NCBI GenBank assembly: GCA_964632395.1
Contig: CAZWES010000011.1
Span: 1-38,604 of the forward strand
Origin: CAZWES01 sp964632395
Lineage (GTDB): Bacteria > Patescibacteriota > Gracilibacteria > Peribacterales > Peribacteraceae
Length of the DNA: 38,604 nt
Direction: 5' to 3'
The notes under the pieces: model-generated
Told to the model about the DNA's origin: nothing
Databases searched by the model: none
What the model saw: only the letters and a program-made list of their open reading frames with translations
Shown here: piece by piece, positions 37,926-38,604 of the stretch
Layout of the letters: the number at the start of each line of letters is the position of its first letter
Position numbering within the stretch: position 1 is the first letter of the stretch
Program-made: the position numbers and the translations under genes

Positions 37926-38597
37926 ATGGCATCAGCAGATATAACACCGGCTCCAAAAAAGGTCACCCTCGGTCTCATCATCGGATGGGCACTAGGAATC
38001 TTCCTGCTTCTTCCAGGAATTTCCCTCCTCGTAGAACAAACGATTCCTGCTCTCATGATGCTAATTTCCTCCTGCATCCTTCTGCCACCTATCATGGAAT
38101 TCATTCAGAAAAAATGTGGATTTCATCTTTCGAGTGGTGTGAAGGTGGTACTCGTTGTTGTCCTTATCGGGATCACGGTAGCAACAATGGATCGTTCGGA
38201 GTTGAGATCGGAGGCAACCATTGGAAATGTACCCACAAGCAAAACTGATGTGCAAGAGCAAGAACAGGTAGTGTTGAAGTCCTATGTGCAAGTATTCACA
38301 TTTAGTGGAAACGGTGCGAAGAAGTCAGAACCATTTACGATTCATGGGAAGAAATTCCGCATCAAGTACGATTGTAATGGTAGTTTCTGCTCTGCATGGC
38401 TTAAGAAGCCGAGCAACAAACTCAGTATGGATCTCATTATGAACACGACAGGATCGGTGAAGGACGAGAGCGTCTTCTATGGCTCTGGTGAGTATTACAT
38501 TGAGTCGAATGCAATCGGGACGTACTCGATGGTGGTGGAGGATTATAGGTTGAATAAGTTCAGATACATACTGGACTCCGGACGGGACTCCCTCTGA
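37926..38597 (+). CDS. Membrane protein with exposed C-terminal domain
   Basis: 223 aa, unknown function. Three hydrophobic helices occupy the N-terminal third (LGLIIGWALGIFLLLPGISLL; ALMMLISSCILLPPIMEFI; VKVVLVVVLIGITVA, each in part). A C-terminal domain of about 130 residues follows and is probably extracytoplasmic. It is rich in beta-strand (SYVQVFTFSG, FTIHGKKFRIKYDC, GEYYIESNAIGTYSMVVE) and has two Cys. I chose MASADITPAPKK; the frame opens 46 codons earlier without homology. It ends just inside the window. The layout resembles DUF4352-like lipoprotein/membrane proteins, but no family can be named. Confidence 0.65.
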   Translation: MASADITPAPKKVTLGLIIGWALGIFLLLPGISLLVEQTIPALMMLISSCILLPPIMEFIQKKCGFHLSSGVKVVLVVVLIGITVATMDRSELRSEATIGNVPTSKTDVQEQEQVVLKSYVQVFTFSGNGAKKSEPFTIHGKKFRIKYDCNGSFCSAWLKKPSNKLSMDLIMNTTGSVKDESVFYGSGEYYIESNAIGTYSMVVEDYRLNKFRYILDSGRDSL

Positions 38598-38604
38598 GTC
38601 CCTA

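Noticed and set aside
1..38604. UGA recoded as glycine, as in some CPR lineages.
   Set aside because: TGA ends gmk, trpD and other genes at the expected family length, and intact proteins contain no in-frame TGA.

Overview
The window is a gene-dense bacterial segment of mid GC content. Genes abut or overlap, and most starts have no visible Shine-Dalgarno sequence. TGA is used as a normal stop (for example in the guanylate kinase and trpD genes), so the UGA=Gly code of Gracilibacteria/Absconditabacteria does not apply. Compact genes, type IV pilin-like surface proteins, several gene fusions, a lysine-rich extension on ribosomal protein S10 and many palindromic repeats together suggest a Candidate Phyla Radiation (Patescibacteria) genome, perhaps Peregrinibacteria/Peribacteria-like. 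That placement is inference and was not tested by search.

Layout. 0.1-2.6 kb (minus): gatA, gatC and adk, with a 130-bp palindrome between gatC and adk. 2.6-3.3 kb: inverted repeats and a probable structured RNA on the minus strand with its own promoter and terminator. 3.3-3.9 kb (plus): gmk. 3.9-7.8 kb (minus): a small membrane protein and two paralogous pseudopilins, each carrying a different beta-propeller. 8.0-9.4 kb (minus): a phosphomannomutase carrying repeat-derived insertions. 9.7-11.5 kb (plus): tuf and an N-terminally extended rpsJ. 11.6-14.5 kb (minus): uvrA. 14.7-17.7 kb (plus): a NYN-domain nuclease, riboflavin synthase with a palindromic element inserted in frame, a soluble histidine kinase and two small Cys-rich secreted proteins. 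18.0-18.6 kb (minus): a small alpha/beta hydrolase.

The centrepiece, 18.7-31.4 kb, is a complete route from erythrose-4-phosphate and PEP through chorismate to tryptophan. It lies in two convergent operons: trpD-trpC-trpF-trpB-trpA on plus and trpE-trpG/aroF-aroB-aroA/aroK-aroD/aroE-aroC on minus. The operons meet tail to tail with a 4-bp overlap. Three genes are fusions (TrpG-DAHP synthase, EPSP synthase-shikimate kinase, dehydroquinate dehydratase-shikimate dehydrogenase). A TrpR-family repressor gene diverges from trpE. Both operon promoters carry the same 18-bp palindrome (GTACT-8-AGTAC), which has the half-sites and spacing of the classical TrpR operator. Just beyond lie tRNA-Trp(CCA) and trpS, so biosynthesis, sensing and charging of tryptophan are clustered.

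The remaining right end holds a small protein opposite trpR, an aspartoacylase-type metallohydrolase, a possible caspase-fold (clan CD) protein, a HisRS-like class II synthetase paralogue, a zinc-ribbon protein, a small HTH protein and a membrane protein.

Several start codons sit only about 4-10 nt downstream of a recognisable -10 box, which points to leaderless transcripts. Palindromic repeats occur in many intergenic gaps and inside at least two housekeeping genes.
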